Part shown: positions 11,417 through 24,060 of the stretch, in pieces
Position numbering within the stretch: the stretch's first letter is position 1
Layout: every line of letters begins with the position of its first letter
From: Fagopyrum homotropicum
Lineage: Eukaryota; Streptophyta; Magnoliopsida; Caryophyllales; Polygonaceae
Length of the DNA: 64,000 nt
Assembly: GCA_033239125.1 (NCBI GenBank)
Contig: BSWB01000008.1
Location: 2,076,001 to 2,140,000 of the forward strand
Direction of reading: 5' to 3'
Position numbers and translations under genes: made by a program
Notes under the pieces: model-generated
Told to the model about the DNA's origin: nothing
Seen by the model: only the letters and a program-made list of their open reading frames with translations
Database searches by the model: none

Positions 11417-13542
11417 TGTAACACCCCAAATTCGCGGGACTTGGAGTGTCACATTGGGCTAGGATCTCACAATGGATCCTCACCCTAACCTGACAACAAG
11501 TTCACTGGATCTTACAACAAGGCACATGTAGATTAAAATCAAATACATAAAAGCTGAGTATGATACATCAAAAGAGTTTACAAACTCATAGCCGAGTACA
11601 AAACAACAACATAAACCACAACCACAAAAGATCCCACATCCCACGCATCCTAATGTACGAAAGTCCTCGACTTGTCACACCATCTGGCTCACTTTGCAGT
11701 ATTCCTAACCTGTAGAACACTACAACACGGTATGAAACCGTTAGGTACAGCAATGAAAAGCATGAAGGTAATAGCACAACCACACATCAACATCTCAACC
11801 ATGCAATGTCACACACATTCATTTATTATCTTTCATTAGGTTATTCCATTACTAATTCAACTTCTTTTGTAACACGAGGAGCCTCAAGAACCCCGTCCCA
11901 TCCAATGTAACACGGGAGTTTTGCATGGGGGTGACCTTCACTCGTCCCCTTCTGTGAGATCATCTTCAGGGCACCTCCTCCTAACCAGCAGGCGGAGACC
12001 GGCGGTTACCGTCCGTTATAATACACTTGGGCCAAATAAATGTAATGAATGGTCATCCTAGTCCGGTTTAGGTTATAAATGCACAATCATATGAACACAC
12101 ACAACCATCACAATCATACAATCCACAACTGCACGCTAAGTAAGTCCTATGGACTTACCTGATATACTCGTAACCTATATCACGTCACAGCTTCCCCTTG
12201 GGGAAGTAATCAACGCCTGCAATAGCAAGACACACACAATCACATACTGCAAAGGTTAGGAGACTCGTCTCACTAACCACAACCAACCTATATCTCAAAT
12301 CTAAACCTCAGATCCTCAACACATTCATAAATGCCTAAGGCATATCCTCAACATAACACCTCATCATACTCGTACACATACTAATCCTTAAAGCCATAAC
12401 CAATATCCATAACATCATCATGATCCTCAAATCATTCTGACACCTAGCATGCATCTAATCAGTATTCCTCAATCTCAAATTTAATCCTAATTTAATTAAT
12501 TAACCTTTAATTAATTAATTAAATTTCACTAGAATAACGTTTTGCCCGCAGGCCATTTCTAAACCCACCAATCATCAGATTTCATCAACAAACAACCCAT
12601 AAACACCAGAATAATATAATGATCATAATGGAATTTCTAATTATCCATTTTGAAAAGTCTAAGGTCGATTTAGGCCAAATCGCAGTACGGAAAACGAATA
12701 AATTCATAACTTATTCGTTACTAACCCGATTGATGATCTGAAAGAAGATTCGGAATCACAATGACGCAGGCTACGCATGTACAACATCAAATTCACCGAA
12801 ATCTGAGCGACGGAACTGTCCTGGTGACATATATGCTCGACCAGGTCTTCATCTGCTCGGAAATGCAGAAACTCGGTACCGATATGAAGAGAATGAAGAG
12901 AGGAATCAAAAAACTCAAACGGAATTGAAATCGGATTAGAAACGGAGAGTAGATATGAGTTTGAAGTTTGAGAGAAATAAGAGTTTTTACGAGGAAACGT
13001 GAAAGGAAATGAATTAATAAACGATTTTCCGCTATTTATAGTGAAGTCGATAATTATCCTTTAGCGAAGTCGATAATTATGCTTTTATCGATCCAATGGC
13101 GGGTTGGACCTCCTTCTCCAAACTTCTCGAAATTGGAATAATAGATCTTGAATATTGTAGGGATAATTATTCCACAATTGCCTCGGAAAACGTGTATTCC
13201 TAAACCGTCTTTCTTAGCCGTTAAGAAACGAAATAGCGACTCTTTTGTCCGTTTTGCCTTTCCATGTTATTTCATATGTAGTACATGTCCGATGTCCTAT
13301 CATTTCTCTCAACTGCATTTTTATTAATTGGAGCTCCCAAATGCTCCAAATAATACCAGAGGGTAAAAATAATTACCCGGGGGAAAAGGTGAAAATTTCA
13401 CCATAAGCCCAAAATTACGCCAAGAACATAACGGTGAGACTTATACTCAACACTTACGCAATCTTCGCAAGTTATATGTCAATTACTATCACTGATTAAG
13501 TTAATCAACATTAATTAGACTTAAGAAATCCTAGCTATTACA
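11417..13542 (-). repeat. E1 3' LTR
   Basis: On the plus strand it starts TGTAACACCCC and ends CTATTACA. The purine-rich tract ACTTTTTCTTAAGGGGTGTG, as the minus strand reads just outside 13542, is the likely plus-strand primer site. The half beyond about 12640 (U3) is homologous to the E2 LTR U3. The half before 12250 (R-U5) is homologous to the solo LTR at 9480-10257. Confidence 0.92.
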
Positions 13543-14149
13543 TCACACACCCCTTAAGAAAAAGTTTCGTCCCGAAACTTGAACAATTCCCAAATCCTCT
13601 CGGACTCATACGCCGAGGTATAAACACTCTCTCTATCGGAGGTATCACATCTCCGTTCAAACGTATCAACCTATAACACTCTATAACCTCAAAACATATC
13701 ATGGAGGAATCACCAAATCTAGCAACAAGATCATAACGCTATCCAAAGACATAGAGGAAAAATCATCTCTAGCCAACTACTAACCACGTCACAAGGCATG
13801 GAGGAGGCCGTCTTCAGCCAATCGTACTCGTAACACAACTATGTGGAGGAAAACCGTCTCCACTCACACTATGTCCATCAAAGATAGCATAGAGGAAAGA
13901 ACCATCTCCTACTAATCCTAACACATACACCGTAGCATGGAGAAAAGAACCATCCCCAGCTATACCTATCTCGTACTAGCAAACAAGATCTAACAGATCA
14001 TATGCACAACTCACAGCTAGCATGAAAACACAACATATTACATAAGCACATAGCATAACATACACTCACTAAGATAGCACCAAAATCTAATCGTGGATCC
14101 TACAGGTGCATCTGCCCCCGCGTAAAAATCTAGATAGTTCCCCTGGATA

Positions 14150-16500
14150 CTATCCTTAGTCTCCCGCGTAGCCTCATCATAGGAATATCCTTCGAATGCA
14201 GGCGTCTCACACCTCTCTGCCTAGAACCGCAAAAGGTCATTATGCAAAAGTGTGATCCGACTCAACCACTAGATTATCATGACTCACAATGTGCCTCAGA
14301 TCTAGTATGTACTTCCTCAGCTGAGACACATGAAACATAGGGTGAACACCCTCTAACTTCGATGGCAAAGCCAATCTATGCACTGCTTTTCCAACTCTAT
14401 CTAGTATCTCGAAAGGACCGACCTATCGGGGACTAAACTTTCCCTTTATGCCATAACGTCTGACGCCTCACGTCGGAGATACTCTCAACCAGAAATGAGA
14501 TCCTACCTTGAACTCTAGAGGTCGACGCCTCCAATCTGCATACGACTTCTAGCGACTCTTTGCAGCCATCATCCTTTCTCTGATTAATGTTACTCGAGCT
14601 ATATCATCTTGAATTTGCTCTGGCGCTAACCCACTGGTACTGCCAGGCTCATCCCCGCATAAAGGTGTATGACACCTATGTCTACACAATGTCTCATAGG
14701 GACCATCCCTATAGATGCATGCCGACGGCCGTGGTATAAGAATTCAACGAGTGGGAGATAAATAGATCGTCCATGTTCCCAATCCATCCCACAAGCTCGT
14801 AACATTTCTCTACGGTCTGGAGGGGGTCCTCTCAAACTGACCGTCTATCTGAGGTAAATCTCAATCATGAAGTGTAGACGCGTTCCCCAAGCAGTCTGAA
14901 TCTGCTATTAAAACCTCAAAGTAACCCGTCTACTACAATCATAGTCGATCGTCCCCGGTTCACTTATGGAGTCCCACCAAAACTCTTACTGGGTCTCAAT
15001 CCCATCACAAGTCCACGGAAAGGTCCTCTCACTTTCACTACAACACTGGTAGTGGATGAGCTCATCTCCAGGTCAGTAACACTTTAACCTGATCTACTAC
15101 TTCAGGGTACCTCTTATTCGTACATGGATGTACTAAAGAAGGTGTACTATCGATGTACTGTAATCTTCTCCACTCAACTCCGCATAAGCGGTTATACAGA
15201 CGCAGTTGTGGCACCTCATACTCCTTTTGCTCCGTTAAAGAATTGTGGTGTCTCGCCATGAGACATCCTTCCATCAAATTCCCTCAGGATCAGGCAAGTC
15301 CCCTGCTTTTGTTGAACCTCATCCAACAAATCAGGTAGAACCCCTAAAATATGAAACTAACGTCCTTATCAATAGTTGTAGGTCCAACTCTAACCAAGCT
15401 AGATCATTCTGCAACCGAGGCTGTACAGGAATTCCAACAATCGCCTTCTCTCGAGGCGTCTTCTAGTTCAAGGTATCAGTTACCACATTCTCCTTGCCAG
15501 AATGGTACCAAACTTCACGATCAAACTCCTTGATCAACTCCAGTCAACAATGCTGGCGGTTATTCAGCTTATGTTGCATAAAAATATGCTTCAAACTCTT
15601 ATGATCGGTGAGAATCTAACATAAATATCACACCGATATTGCCTTCAAATCTGGACACTTGAACTACCACTACTAACTCAAAATCATGAGTCGGGCAGTT
15701 CTCCTCATACGTTCTCAGCACCGTAGTCACGTGATTCCCAAAATCTTCTGATTATCACCGAATAGAAGCAGAGTTCAAATGCTTCCTCTACTCTTCAGAA
15801 CTCCGACATACTACTTCAACCACACACTTATGGTGGTCTTCCTCAGAAGACTCGTAATTGGATGCACAATCACATAGAATCCTTCCTCAAAGCGTTGGTA
15901 GCAATCGGCTGGGCCGAGAACTACGCATTCCCTTAATGTTCAGCAGCATCATCCACAAGGCATCATACTCACTCCTCGTCACATCAACTATGATCCCACT
16001 GGCAGAACAACATGACCTTGAAGGTTACTTCTGGCATCTCAATCCACATTTAGGGAGCATAGCACACTGGCTTTTATCCCTCAATATCTGCAAAACCGTC
16101 CTCAAATAACCGGTACGTTCCTCTCCATTGTGAGATTACACCAAACGTCATCAATAAGGTCTACCACCAACTGATCAAGGAAGTAGATGAAGACACTGTT
16201 CATCAACTCCTATAACGACTACTAGGACGTTCCTCAACTCAGATGACAACACTACAACTCGTAATGTCCATAACGGGTATGAAATGATGTCTTATGCCCA
16301 CGCTGCTCTCTCATCCTTAGCTGATGATATCCTAAGCATACGAAAATCTTAAAAACACAATTGCTTCTCTTAGTTGGTCCAACAAGTCGTCCATACGTAG
16401 CAATGAACGTGCTAGGGCGAACGGAGCCCGTCTCAAACCACTCTTCAAATTGCTTCTTCAATTTCTAACAACTCAACAAGCCATATACCTCATAGGCCTT
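14150..16500 (-). pseudogene. E1 pol remnants: RT, RNase H, integrase, chromodomain-like tail
   Basis: Pieces recognisable on the minus strand are listed in coding order. The RT entry region is at 16250-16461, with GYHQLRMRE and TRYGHYEL-type motifs. An RT box FLDQLVV then LIDD is at about 16155-16190. RNase H DHKSLKHIF-like and YHSGKENVV-like strings lie at about 15490-15620. The integrase zinc-binding stretch HPCTNKRYPEV is near 15100. The integrase core tail LPLVEFLYHGRRHASIGMVP is at 14680-14760. A GPFEILDRVG-like linker and LALPSKLEGVHPMFHVSQLRKY-type stretch lie at 14300-14430. Frames shift repeatedly and catalytic residues are missing, so it is a dead copy. Confidence 0.8.
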
Positions 16501-16979
16501 CTTTCAACCAATCTCGTACCATACTTCAACACAATATCAAAGTCCTCATTCCGCTGAGGCGATAGATTAGACGGTTCAGTAACATGTCTATAAGATCGTA
16601 TACCACTAGAATACTCTTCAGTCTGGAACTATATCTTTCCTTCATGGCACAACATTAAAAATAACATCACCCTCTAGTGTTATCAACCTCGCTGCTCATA
16701 CGGCACTAAAGACAACTCACCTCATCAAAGGTCATAACCTCGGAAAACCTTTACTTAGTCGATCTCAGTAGAGACTATAATAGTCCTCCTACTACTATCT
16801 AAACCAACATGATATCTATTCGTCCACCACACACATAAAGACCTTCTCATGCACCTAAGGCATGACAAAGAAGTCTTCAAGCCATACACAAGTCCCTGAA
16901 CAAAGGGAACAACCATATATCTCGCGGGTACCTAAGACCCGTAACTCGTAATCCTATAAAGGAAGATCTATCTTCTATT

Positions 16980-17095
16980 GTATCCACAGTTAACTATTAA
17001 CACATGCATCGAAAGACAAGAGGTGCATAACACTCACAACAAACAAAACTCCACTAGGTAAACCATTAACAAGAATGGTACCTGTAACAGCTAAC
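16980..17095 (-). pseudogene. E1 protease remnant
   Basis: The minus strand reads VTGTILVNGLPSGVLFVVSV, collinear with the gypsy aspartic protease entry. There LFDSGA or LFDTGA is expected. The catalytic D-S/T-G is replaced by V-V-S, so the site is destroyed. It lies directly after gag. Confidence 0.65.
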
Positions 17096-17118
17096 GTCCG
17101 AAGCTCTACTGCATATCA

Positions 17119-17976
17119 TTACTCAATCTCAGACCTATGCTCCTCAGGTATCACTGAGGTCATCGTCATAGCCTCCACTTCCACTCTTTCTGCATCGGAA
17201 AGAGGAAGGTCTTGATGAGAAGAAACACTACATTGTTGACAGAAAGGGGCCAGATGGCCTAGTTCACCACAGGTGAAGCAAGCTATCGGTGCCATGGGGC
17301 TTTCAGAGCGCACATGATCTGGATAACCACAGTTGAGACATATACGTCTCATCCTTGCCACTAGTACGGGTGGCTCCTCTGCACTGCCCAACTCAAAGGC
17401 TCTACCTTGAGCTCTTCTAGTATCAGTGATACTCCTACCACGACCCTTACCTCTACTCAGCCTGGGAACGGATTCCTGAGTAGGCGAATGATCTGGGATT
17501 CTCTGTTGCCCCCGCGTCTGTTGCTGAGGTGTCTTCTGACCACCTCCCATCACACTACCAGAAATAAAACTCTGTCGTGATGCCACTCCAGTTTGCTTAC
17601 AGAAGACAGTTCTATGACCCTGTCTACCACAGGTAAAGCAAGTCACTGGCGATCTTGGACACTATGGTCGTACATGTCTAGGCTTCCCACAATTGTAACA
17701 AGTCCTCGGTTCACCTGAAGTCCGTGTGAAACAAGAAGTACTCAAACGTCCACAAGTCGGGCTTGGTTTGCAACCCGAATATCCAACCTCGTCTTCTGCT
17801 GATTCAACTCGTTGTTTCTTCTTTAATCCAGAAGCTTCAGTTGATCTCAGAGATGTTGGTAAATCCGGTGTAGATCTACCCGCTATCGCCGCCTCACATA
17901 CTTGCTGCATATACTCTTGAAACTCAAATCTACTCATGGAGACACGATCAGCCTCTTCAAACTCGTTCTCTGCCAT
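17119..17976 (-). pseudogene. E1 gag C-terminal region with four CCHC zinc knuckles, one nonsense codon
   Basis: One continuous minus-strand frame of about 285 codons carries a single TAG at about 17659-17661. Knuckles in order are CYNCGKPRHVRP*C (broken by the stop), CFTCGRQGHRTVFC (intact), CLNCGYPDHVRSES (last Cys replaced by Ser) and CFTCGELGHLAPFC (intact). The second pair looks like a duplication of the first pair. The capsid domain that normally precedes the knuckles is not evident, since only about 100 residues lie upstream of the first. The nucleocapsid role in RNA binding is known for the family. Confidence 0.8.
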
Positions 17977-18128
17977 AGCAACACAACAACGGATATTGTT
18001 CCCTGACTTGGCGCTACTGAAGGAAGAGGGGGTGTACCCCTATCTCGTCCCACTACAGATACTGCTCTAGTCTGAGCCATCTGTAGAATATACGCCCCTA
18101 AACTTATAAGGCTATATATGCCATATGT

Positions 18129-18238
<110 letters not shown>

Positions 18239-18466
18239 CTCATTATTACATGCATACACATCAACACATAAAAGATATCCATATATATATATATACACAC
18301 ACTGTCGAGATCCTCAGATGGGTGACGACTTCTGTACATACTATCCAAAACATCTGTACTCGCTTAAAACCAAATCCTTTTAAAAAGTCAGACCCCATGT
18401 GGATTCTGTTTATTTATCCACTCTACCTTTATTGCACATAGCAAGTGTCATTGTTGTCAACCTAAG

Positions 18467-18478
18467 GCTCTGATACCA
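18467..18478 (-). other. E1 primer-binding site (initiator-Met tRNA)
   Basis: The minus strand reads TGGTATCAGAGC four bases inside the 5' LTR. This is the standard plant gypsy/copia primer site for tRNA-iMet, and it fixes the element's orientation as minus. Confidence 0.92.
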
Positions 18479-18482
18479 ACTT

Positions 18483-20609
18483 TGTAACACCCCAAATCCG
18501 CGGGACTTGGAGTGTCACATTGGGCTAGGATCTCACAAATGGATCCTGACCCTAGCTTGACAACAAGTTCACTGGATCTTACAACAAGGCACATGTAGAT
18601 TAAAATCAAATACATAAAAGCTGAGTATGATACATCAAAAGAGTTTACAAACTCATAGCCGAGTACAAAACAACAACATAAACCACAACCACAAAAGATC
18701 TCACATCCCACGCATTCTAATGTACAGAAGTCCTCGGCTTGTCACACCATCTGGCTCACTCTGCAGTATTCCTAACCTGCAGAACACTACAACACGGTAT
18801 GAAACTGTTAGCTACAGCAATGAAAAGCATGAAGGTAATAGCACAACCACACATCAACATCTCAAACATGCAATGCCACACACATTCATTTATTATCTTT
18901 CATTATGTTATTCCATTATTAATTCAACTTCTTTTGAAACACGAGGAGCCTCAAGAACCCCGTCTCATCCAACGTAACACAGGAGTTTTGCATGGGGGTG
19001 ACCTTCACTCGTCCCCTCCTGTGAGATCATCTTCAGGGCACCTCCTCCTAACCAGCAGGCGGAGACCGGCGGTTACCGTCCGTTATAATACACTTGGGCC
19101 AAATAAATGTAATGAATGGTCATCCTAGTCCGGTTTAGGTTATAAATGCACAATCATATGAACACACACAACCATCACAATCATACAATCCACAACTGCA
19201 CGCTAAGTAAGTCCTATGGACTTACCTGATATACTCGTAACTTGTACCACGTCACAGCTTCCCCTTGGGGAAGTAATCAACGCCTGTAATAGCAAGGCAC
19301 ACACAATCACATACTGCAAAGGTTAGGGGACTCGTCTCACTAACCACAAGCAACTTATATCTCAAGTCTAAACCTCAGATCCTCAACACATTCATAAATG
19401 CCTAAGGCATATCCTCAACATAACATCTCAGCATACTCGTACACATACTAATCCTTAAAGCCATAACCGATATCCATAACATCATCATGATCCTCAAGTC
19501 ATTCTGACACCTAGCATGCATCTAATCAATATTCCTAAATCTCAAATTTAATCCTAATTTAATTAATTAACCTTTAATTAATTAAATAAATTTCACCAGA
19601 ATAACGTTTTGCCCGCAGGCCATTTCTAAACCCACCTATCATCAGATTTCATCAACAAACAACCCATAAACACCAGAATAATATAATGATCATAATGGAA
19701 TTTCTAATTATCCATTTTGAAAAGCCTAAGGTCGATTTAGGCCAAATCGCAGTACGGAAAACGAATAAATTCATAGTTTATTCGTTACTATCCCGATTGA
19801 CGATCTAAAAGAAGATTCGGAATCACAACGACGCAGGCTACGCATGTACAACATCAAATTCACCGGAATATGAGCGACGGAACTGTCCTGGTGACATATA
19901 TGCTCGATCAGGTCTTCATCTGCTCGGAAATGCAGAAATTCGGTACCGTTATGAAGAGAATGAAGAGAGGAATCCAAAAACTCAAACGGAATTGAAATCG
20001 GATTAGAAACGGAGAGTAAATCTGAGTTTGAAGTATGAGAGAAATCAGAGCTTTTACGAGGAAACGTGAATGGAAATGAATTAATAACGATTTTCCGCTA
20101 TTTATAGTGAAGTCGATAATTATCCTTTAGCGAATTCGATAATTATCCTTTTATCGATCCAATGGCGGGTTGAACCCCCTTCTCCAAACCTCTCAAAATT
20201 GGAATAATAGATCTTGAATATTGTAGGGATAATTATTCCACAATTGCCTCGGAAAACATGTATTCCTAAGCCGTCTTTTTTAGCCGTTAAGAAACGAAAT
20301 AGCGACTCTTTTGTCCGTTTTGCCTTTTCATGTTATTTCATATCTAGGACATGTTCGATGTCCTGATCATTTCTCTCAACTGTATTTTTATTAATTGGAG
20401 CTCCCAAATGCTCCAAATAATATCGGAGGGTAAAAATAATTACCTGGGGAAAAAAGTGAAAATTTCACCATAAGCCCAAAATTACGCCAGGAACATAACG
20501 GTGGGACTTATACTCAACACTTACGAAATCTTCGCAAGTTATATGTCAATTACTATCACTGATTAAGTTAATCAACATTAATTAGAATTCAGAAATCCTA
20601 ACTATTACA
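18483..20609 (-). repeat. E1 5' LTR
   Basis: This 2,127-bp copy is homologous end to end with 11417-13542 and ends CTATTACA at 20609. Open frames inside it have equivalents in the other LTR and are not genes. Confidence 0.92.
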
Positions 20610-22030
20610 AAGGACACCTCTCGAAGGCGGAATATCTCGTGTCCGACACGGCATGACAAGGGGACACGGTAGGATACAACTCGGATACGGTTAAGATGTA
20701 GGACACGACGAGGAGACAACGAGGACATGGATCGTGTCCGGTCAAGACACGTTCAACAAGAGTTTGTCCTATTTTTTTAGGCTAAGAACAAGAAAAAGAA
20801 ATTTAAATAAATTAAGTAAAATCGATTTATCGTAAATCTTCTCTCCTTTTTTTTCCTGACTAAACCTAGCCCCTATATGGCTAACTACGAGATTGTAGTT
20901 GCTAGAAGTAAGACAACGATCTTCTTCTTCATCTTCTTCTAATGTTGAAATGTTGTTGTTCCGTCGGCCGACTCTTCTCTCCATTTTCTTCCATTCGTCT
21001 TATGATTTCACAAATCGATTTTGAACTTTAATTACTAATTTAGTGTGCAATCTTTCTTTATTAAATGTTAAGGGCATCATTCCAATTCTTTCACTTTTCT
21101 AATTTATAAATTTTTATTATTGTTTTCCTGGGTTGATTATGTTATCCGGTTGTTGTTGATTTGCACAATGGATGTTCGTTCTTCAATTTTAAAACTAAGT
21201 GTGTACATTTGAGATTTGTAAGACTAAATATGTTTATTTCTATGTTTTGTAAGATTTAAAATGATTGGTTCCAAGCTTTTATTTCAGTTATTTTGTTATC
21301 ATGTTAATGTCTTTATCTACTCATATATAATTGGATTTTTCATATATATGTATTTCATTATGATTTACGAATTCTACATTCACTAGCTTTAAAGTAATAT
21401 ATTATTTGTTTTCCTCGCCTTGTACCATTTCGCATACGTGTCACGCTGAGGATTAAAGTCACCAATTTTTTTATTACTTAAAAAAATTCTATGCAGATTA
21501 TATATTATTTCCACTCCCATTAAAATAAAATTATTTTTATTTAAATTAGATGTAACTTTTATAACTAGATCATTTTTATTTAAGAAATATCTTACTTTCA
21601 TTTTTATCTCAACTTATATTTAAATTGTATTTTACTTCTATTATGATCTCATTCACCTTCTAATTTTTTTAAAAGAACTTCTATGTGAATGTTTAGTAGC
21701 TTGCAAAGTCAATCCGACTTGTACTATACAAAAGCAAAGGTAATAAAACTTACGTGTCGCACCCACGTTCGTTTTGCCTACGTGTTATGCTGAGTATTAA
21801 AGGTACAAAATTCTTTTTTTTTAAAAAAATTCTATTTAGATTATATTTTACTTTCATTACCATTAAAGTAAAATAAAATAATATCTATTTATATTAGATA
21901 CAACATTTATTCCTTGTAAAAAAAATAAAACAACTTATATTCAGTTATATTAGATTTTAATTCCGTTGTAACTACAACTTTTATTTAATTTAGATATTAG
22001 TCTCCATTTTATATATATTCCATGAACCCA
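20610..22030. other. Intergenic AT-rich DNA with an internal duplication
   Basis: No gene is supported. A block at about 21410-21600 recurs in diverged form at about 21765-21930. Shared marks are a CTACGTGT or ATACGTGT string, then GCTGAG, ATTAAAG, and a long A/T stretch. The strings CGTGTCCG and GACACG are over-represented at 20640-20760. Confidence 0.5.
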
Positions 22031-22033
22031 AAT

Positions 22034-22975
22034 TTACATCGAACTAGAAGGAAGACGGGCAACAAGTTGTGCCGCCAAACCTTTCTGAATAGCAAATCCG
22101 ATTCTCCTAAAAACAACATCAGACGACCTAGGAGACATAACGTTTCCATGCAAAACCCGTTGCACCCTCTTGAGAACTTCAATAGCATCGGGCGCAAGGA
22201 AACCAAAGGTGTCAAAAGCGAACGGAAGAAACACATGTTGATTTTCAATACAAGCTTTCTCATGTTTGGCCACCTTAGCAGAAGCCGCACTAAGCGCCGC
22301 CTTACCCACCACAAAAGGCCCACTGCCCAAACAAACAAGTGGGGAAACTCCAGTCAAATCGATGCAAGCATGCTTTCCACCCGCCCATCCAAACACCAAG
22401 ACATCCGCCGGCCTCAAGGTGGATCTTCCTTCACGTGGGTCAGTCAAGAAGGATATAGGCGCCTCCTTCTTAACCGAAACCCCCGCCCTCCTAAACACAT
22501 CACACAACACATCACGGACCAAATCATGCCTATATTTGAAGTCAGGAAGCTCTTTACAATGAACTGCATGCTCCCCAAAAGAATCTAGAATCCTCCGACA
22601 ATTGGGCATAGGACAAATCTCATCAACCGGGTATAGAGGAATCATAAGGTGATACTTAAGAACCGAACGATACTTAATCGGGGACATACATTGCCCAAGT
22701 CCATCAATGGGTATGGCAAGAAGGAAATCTTGGGTATGTGTGGATTGAAGAGACTTGAAAACCGCTTTTTATCTAAGGGTCAAATCAAAAGTAACTTCCA
22801 CCTCCTGCACGGTCTTACTGAAAAAAGCACTCGCCAAAGCATGTTGGGCTTTAGAGGGACGGTGTTCTTGACAGTAAAGACAAAAAGATCGAAACCAGGA
22901 ATAGAAGTCTGAAGATTGCCCAAAGCTTCATAAAACTCAAAGCCCATTTCTACAACTCCACTGTCCCGCAAAATT
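22034..22975 (-). pseudogene. C-terminal part of a plant non-LTR retrotransposon polyprotein, endonuclease-like
   Basis: A minus-strand frame of 217 codons (22687 to 22034) runs to a natural-looking stop after ARLPSSSM. A further diverged stretch upstream (to about 22975) continues the same protein with frameshifts. It has a Cys/His cluster (CPMPNC, then EHAVHC about 17 residues on), then KYRHDLVRDVL, then RPADVLVFGW and HACIDLTGVSPL. The spacing of Cys/His cluster, R-H-D, P-A-D and D-L-T resembles the restriction-like endonuclease of RLE-type non-LTR elements. That function is inferred. The RT domain of the same family lies at 63247-64000. The family is known to me from plant genome annotations as a repeated RT-linked protein; its clade name is uncertain. 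Confidence 0.7.
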
Positions 22976-22980
22976 TTAAT

Positions 22981-23539
22981 TCCAAAACTTTATAAATATA
23001 AATTAAACAAATTTTTTAAAACAAATCATACATTTGCAATCTACATGACTAACATCTAAAATTCAATTTTAAGATTCAATGACATTAACCACATCCACAT
23101 TAAGATATATTTTGATTGTTTTTAATAATTTGTACTTAAAAATGTAGATGATGTATTTTGATCCATCAAATATTAAATTAAAGGCTAAATATAAATTTGA
23201 AGATCCAATGAGATTTTATACCTTTTTTTATAATAATAATAATAATAATAAAAGTTATATTGTGACTTTTGTTTTTGGTGTGGTTCGACTTTTATGTCCT
23301 TAACTAAAATAAACAAGGTTCAAGGAAACAAAAAGGGCCAACAAATCGGAATTATTAAAAAGACTAATTATTTTTTTTGAAAAAACTCAATGGAATAACA
23401 AAAAAAATTTTAAAAAATAAAAATAAAAATAAAAATGAAGATCAAATGAAAAAAAAAGCGCGTGAAGAAAGCAAAAGTAACAGGAAAGAACAACAATTAT
23501 CCCAAATGATTGACTGAATCGTGATACCATTTGATGTAA
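22981..23539. other. AT-rich intergenic DNA
   Basis: It holds a short (AAT)n run at about 23231-23250 and an A-rich stretch at 23395-23460. No coding frame is supported. Confidence 0.5.
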
Positions 23540-23725
23540 ACCAAGTGAATGAACCCATAACTCCGGCTGTATTACCCGATCTTTCGAATGAGATATTCGA
23601 TGTCACCTTCAAAGAATTTCTAAGCCTCATCAATACTTAGCTTTTTTCAAGGTGGTGAAACTAGGTTTCTAGGTTCCTCGATTCAAGTAACCTCTTACCC
23701 CTCGTCAATATTCAACTTTTTGTAA
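23540..23725 (+). repeat. Dispersed repeat, partner of 61085-61255
   Basis: It is collinear with 61085-61255: TGAACCC, CCGATCTT, CGA..GAT.TT, TCTAAGCCTCATCAATACTTAG / CCTAAGCC, GGTGGTGAAA, TCAAGTAACCTC, CCTCGTCAATA. It is non-coding and unclassified. Confidence 0.75.
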
Positions 23726-24060
23726 AAATGTATAAACCATTAGTATAATATAGTATGAACTAACAAAACAAAAAGTTTGAACGAAATGCACCAAAATTTT
23801 GAATGAAAATAGTGTTCTTTAAAAAAAGAAGAAAAAAGTTCAGATTTTGTATACAATTAGTTCAAACAGAGTGTTATTTTAATTCAAACATTTCATATTG
23901 TTATGCATTATATCGAACTTAAAAAAATTGACAATTTTTTTTGTAAAATAGTATGAGCCATTAGTACAATATAATTTGAACTAACTGAACACAAATTTAA
24001 ATGAAATGTACATAAACTTAAACGGAAAAATGTCCGTAAAAATAAATGGAAAAAATAGCA
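23725..24060. repeat. Diverged direct duplication, about 215 bp apart
   Basis: The run TAAACCATTAGTATAATATA at about 23742 reappears as GAGCCATTAGTACAATATAA near 23955. Each is followed by GAACTAAC and a GAA/AAATGAAATG stretch. It is non-coding. Confidence 0.6.

Noticed and set aside
18627..19128. Two overlapping plus-strand frames of 116 and 129 codons
   Set aside because: Both lie in the E1 5' LTR, antisense to the element, and the corresponding frames are broken in the other LTR.
22022..22588. 188-codon plus-strand frame
   Set aside because: It is antisense to the clearly homologous non-LTR polyprotein on the minus strand, with no family resemblance of its own.
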